A stretch of DNA of 7,868 nucleotides from Phycisphaerae bacterium (lineage in GTDB: Bacteria > Planctomycetota > Phycisphaerae > UBA1845). The stretch lies in NCBI GenBank assembly GCA_029260155.1, contig JAJDDU010000549.1, positions 1 to 7,868 on the forward strand, in the 5' to 3' direction. The notes beneath the pieces are model-generated. The model did no database searches. It saw nothing but the letters and a program-made list of their open reading frames with translations, and was not told the origin of the DNA. The position numbers were made by a program, and so were the translations under genes. Of the stretch, positions 6,056 to 7,868 are shown piece by piece. The first letter of the stretch is position 1, and each line of letters opens with the position of its first letter.

Positions 6056-7868
6056 ATGATCTACAGACTACGAGGCAACACGATCGCGATTGGGGTGGCC
6101 GTACTTACGCTGATGGCATCGCCGGGAACGTCCATGGGGGCTCCCCTGGGTACGGGCTTCACCTACCAAGGCCAGTTGAAACTGCTCGGCAATCCGCTAA
6201 GCGATACGGCTGACTTCGAGTTCACCCTCTGGGGCGCGGCAACGGGCGGAGCGGCAATCGGTGCGGTGGACGCGCATCCAGGCGTAAATGTCGTGAACGG
6301 GTTATTCACGGTCCAACTCGACCTCGGCAGCAACGTCTTCGAAGGCGATGCCCGATGGTTGAACATCCGCGTCGCATACCCAGCAGGTGGCTCTTATGTC
6401 ACGCTAAGTCCACGTCAACCGATCACGCCGGTGCCCTATGCCACAAAAGCGATAGAGACCGTCGGGATTGACGGCCATTCGTTGGACGCTGTGGACGGTT
6501 CCCCGGCTGATGCCGTGTACGTGAACGCCGGCGGTCAAGTCCGGTTGAGCCACGGTGGGCTGAACGTCTACGACGACGCCGGACACGGGATTTCATTCAC
6601 CAGCGACGAATTCAGCTTCAACGAAAAAACGAGCGAGGATCCGGTGTACGACTACCGCAGCGATTCCGACACGCACACGTTCTATACGAACGGCGAGCGG
6701 GTCTTGAGCATCGCCAACAACGCGAGCGTCGGGATCGGCATGGCCTGGAACGAAGATCCAGCCGCCAAGCTGCACATCAACGGGACAGCGGGCACCGACG
6801 GTATCATGTTCCCTGACGGCACGCTTCAAACCACCGCGGCCACCGGCGATGGCGGCAGTTCGCCCTGGAGTGAATCCGCCAGCAACATCTTCTACAACAC
6901 CGGCAACGTTGGAATCGGCACGGACTCGCCGACATCGTCGCTCCATGTCATAACCGACGCCTGGAACCCGATTCGCAGTGAAACCACCGCGGCTGACGGG
7001 CATGGTTTGTACGCCCGTGCCACCTCCACCAGCGGAATAACCTACGGCGTACACGCAACGGCGGCGAGCACGGGAGGCCGTGGCGTGTACGGCAGTGCCA
7101 CCGCCGACAGCGGATCGACCGAGGGTGTGCACGGCCGGAGTGCAAGTCCCAGTGGCCGGGGTGTATTCGGCCTTGCCGCCTCTAATAGTGGAACGAACTT
7201 CGGCGTGTACGGCACAACCTTCAGCCCCGACGGTTACGCAGGCTACTTCACCGGCGGACGCAACTACTTCGAAGGCGATGTCGGCATCGGCACGGAATCG
7301 CCCGATTATCCGCTTCATGTCGAAACGAGCAGCGATCGTGCGATTTCCGCCACGACCAGCAGCAGCAACTTCGCCCGCGGTGTGAGCGGGATTGCCAGCG
7401 CCCCGACCGGGGTCACCTACGGTGTCCGCGGTGAGAGCGCAAGTGCGGCGGGCCGCGGCGTAATGGGCTATGCCTCCGCTCAGAGTGGGAGCAATCGCGG
7501 TGGTTGGTTCACAAGCGAGAGCACAAGCGGCATCGGGGTGGCCGCTCGGGCCAATGCCTTCAGCGGGACAACCTACGGCGTGTGGGGCGAAACCGCGAGC
7601 CCCGACGGCTATGCAGGCTACTTCCTCGGCGGACGCAACTACTTCGAAGGCAATGTCGGAATTGGCACGGACACACCTGAACATCCGCTCCATGTAGAAA
7701 CGAGCCGTACTGGCTTGCCTACCAACGAGAACCCTGCGATTTCTGCCACGAATTGGAGCACCGACAGCCACGCAACAGGGGTGCTCGGTCAGGCCAAGAA
7801 CGCCACCGGATTCAATTACGGTTTGCGCGGCGAGAGCGAGGGCGATATTGGTCGAGGTGTTTATGGTG
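6056..7868 (+). CDS. Secreted fibre-like protein with VGIGT repeats (3' partial)
   Basis: An open frame of 604 codons that continues beyond the window. Residues 1-28 look like a signal peptide: Arg4 and Arg6, a hydrophobic core at 9-21 and probable cleavage near 'SMG/A'. Residues 35-130 match an N-terminal domain seen in many planctomycete exported proteins ('FTYQGQL', 'NGLFTVQLDL', 'RWLNIRVAYP', 'SPRQPITPVPYA'). After that come VGIG motifs at about residues 225, 285, 409 and 534, each followed by a 'P...LHV/I' segment, and a 'GIMFPDGTLQTTA' motif (249-261). Both motif types are typical of tail-fibre-like and trimeric adhesin-like proteins. Between the VGIGT motifs are short Gly/Ser/Thr-rich units such as 'SGITYGVHA' and 'GRGVYG'. 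Such proteins often end in an intramolecular chaperone (peptidase S74) domain, which would lie outside this window. Role, inferred: cell-surface or extracellular fibre. Substrate or partner unknown. Synthesis is divergent from the sigma/kinase operon. Confidence 0.88.
   Translation, partial: MIYRLRGNTIAIGVAVLTLMASPGTSMGAPLGTGFTYQGQLKLLGNPLSDTADFEFTLWGAATGGAAIGAVDAHPGVNVVNGLFTVQLDLGSNVFEGDARWLNIRVAYPAGGSYVTLSPRQPITPVPYATKAIETVGIDGHSLDAVDGSPADAVYVNAGGQVRLSHGGLNVYDDAGHGISFTSDEFSFNEKTSEDPVYDYRSDSDTHTFYTNGERVLSIANNASVGIGMAWNEDPAAKLHINGTAGTDGIMFPDGTLQTTAATGDGGSSPWSESASNIFYNTGNVGIGTDSPTSSLHVITDAWNPIRSETTAADGHGLYARATSTSGITYGVHATAASTGGRGVYGSATADSGSTEGVHGRSASPSGRGVFGLAASNSGTNFGVYGTTFSPDGYAGYFTGGRNYFEGDVGIGTESPDYPLHVETSSDRAISATTSSSNFARGVSGIASAPTGVTYGVRGESASAAGRGVMGYASAQSGSNRGGWFTSESTSGIGVAARANAFSGTTYGVWGETASPDGYAGYFLGGRNYFEGNVGIGTDTPEHPLHVETSRTGLPTNENPAISATNWSTDSHATGVLGQAKNATGFNYGLRGESEGDIGRGVYG
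7223..7330 (+). repeat. 108-bp direct repeat, copy 1 (VGIGT unit)
   Basis: It encodes 36 residues, from 'SPDGYAGYFTGGRNYFEG' through 'DVGIGTESP' to 'HVETS'. Copy 2 starts 375 bp downstream. By direct comparison the copies share 93 of 108 bases and 30 of 36 residues, consistent with duplication of a unit of about 125 residues. Confidence 0.85.
7598..7705 (+). repeat. 108-bp direct repeat, copy 2 (VGIGT unit)
   Basis: It encodes 36 residues, from 'SPDGYAGYFLGGRNYFEG' through 'NVGIGTDTP' to 'HVETS'. Seven of the thirteen changed codons are synonymous relative to copy 1. The flanking Gly/Ser-rich stretches also align, but more loosely. Confidence 0.85.

Noticed and set aside
6593..7771. A 392-codon open frame on the - strand
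   Set aside because: It lies opposite the fibre gene, is rich in Ala/Gly/Arg/Val and mirrors its repeats. The + strand frame has a ribosome-binding site, signal peptide and known motifs.

Overview
The window is GC-rich, gene-dense DNA and probably comes from a planctomycete (Planctomycetota, possibly Phycisphaerae-like). This is inferred from family content. There is an ECF sigma factor of the 'LVYDELR...GHTLQ.TALVHE' type, overlapping a membrane Ser/Thr kinase that has the 'SPERW..VK.IF..A.E' N-terminus and C-terminal TPRs. There is also a secreted fibre-like protein with an 'FTYQGQL' N-terminal domain and VGIGT repeats. No RNA gene, CRISPR array or insertion sequence was seen.

Left part (1-2699, + strand): remains of a chemosensory (Che/Wsp-like) signalling cluster. 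The first frame opens inside a beta-carbonic anhydrase. It continues through a linker and two membrane segments into a sensor region resembling the start of a methyl-accepting chemotaxis protein (MCP). Near 1095-1106 the match jumps, out of frame, to the end of a CheB receiver domain. A second shift near 1203 then leads into an apparently complete CheB methylesterase domain. The next gene overlaps by ATGA and encodes a receiver plus a HisKA segment. It jumps near 2481-2490, again out of frame, to the last part of a C-terminal receiver. So the MCP signalling domain, anything between MCP and cheB, the cheB start and the histidine-kinase ATPase core are all absent. Either the locus has decayed by internal deletions, or these are assembly or sequencing chimeras. 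Sequence alone cannot decide.

Middle (2700-5695, - strand): a 160-bp convergent gap, then an apparently intact two-gene operon read right to left, ECF sigma factor followed by Hanks-type kinase, overlapping by 11-17 bp. A perfect extended -10 element (TGGTATAAT) lies upstream of the sigma gene, with a GC-rich hairpin at the predicted start of the transcript.

Right part (5696-7868, + strand): a 360-bp divergent intergenic region, then the 5' part of a gene for a secreted repeat protein. Its open frame runs past the window edge. VGIGT motifs recur every 124-125 residues, and a 108-bp segment is present twice. The divergent layout suggests, but does not prove, that the sigma/kinase pair regulates this envelope or extracellular protein.
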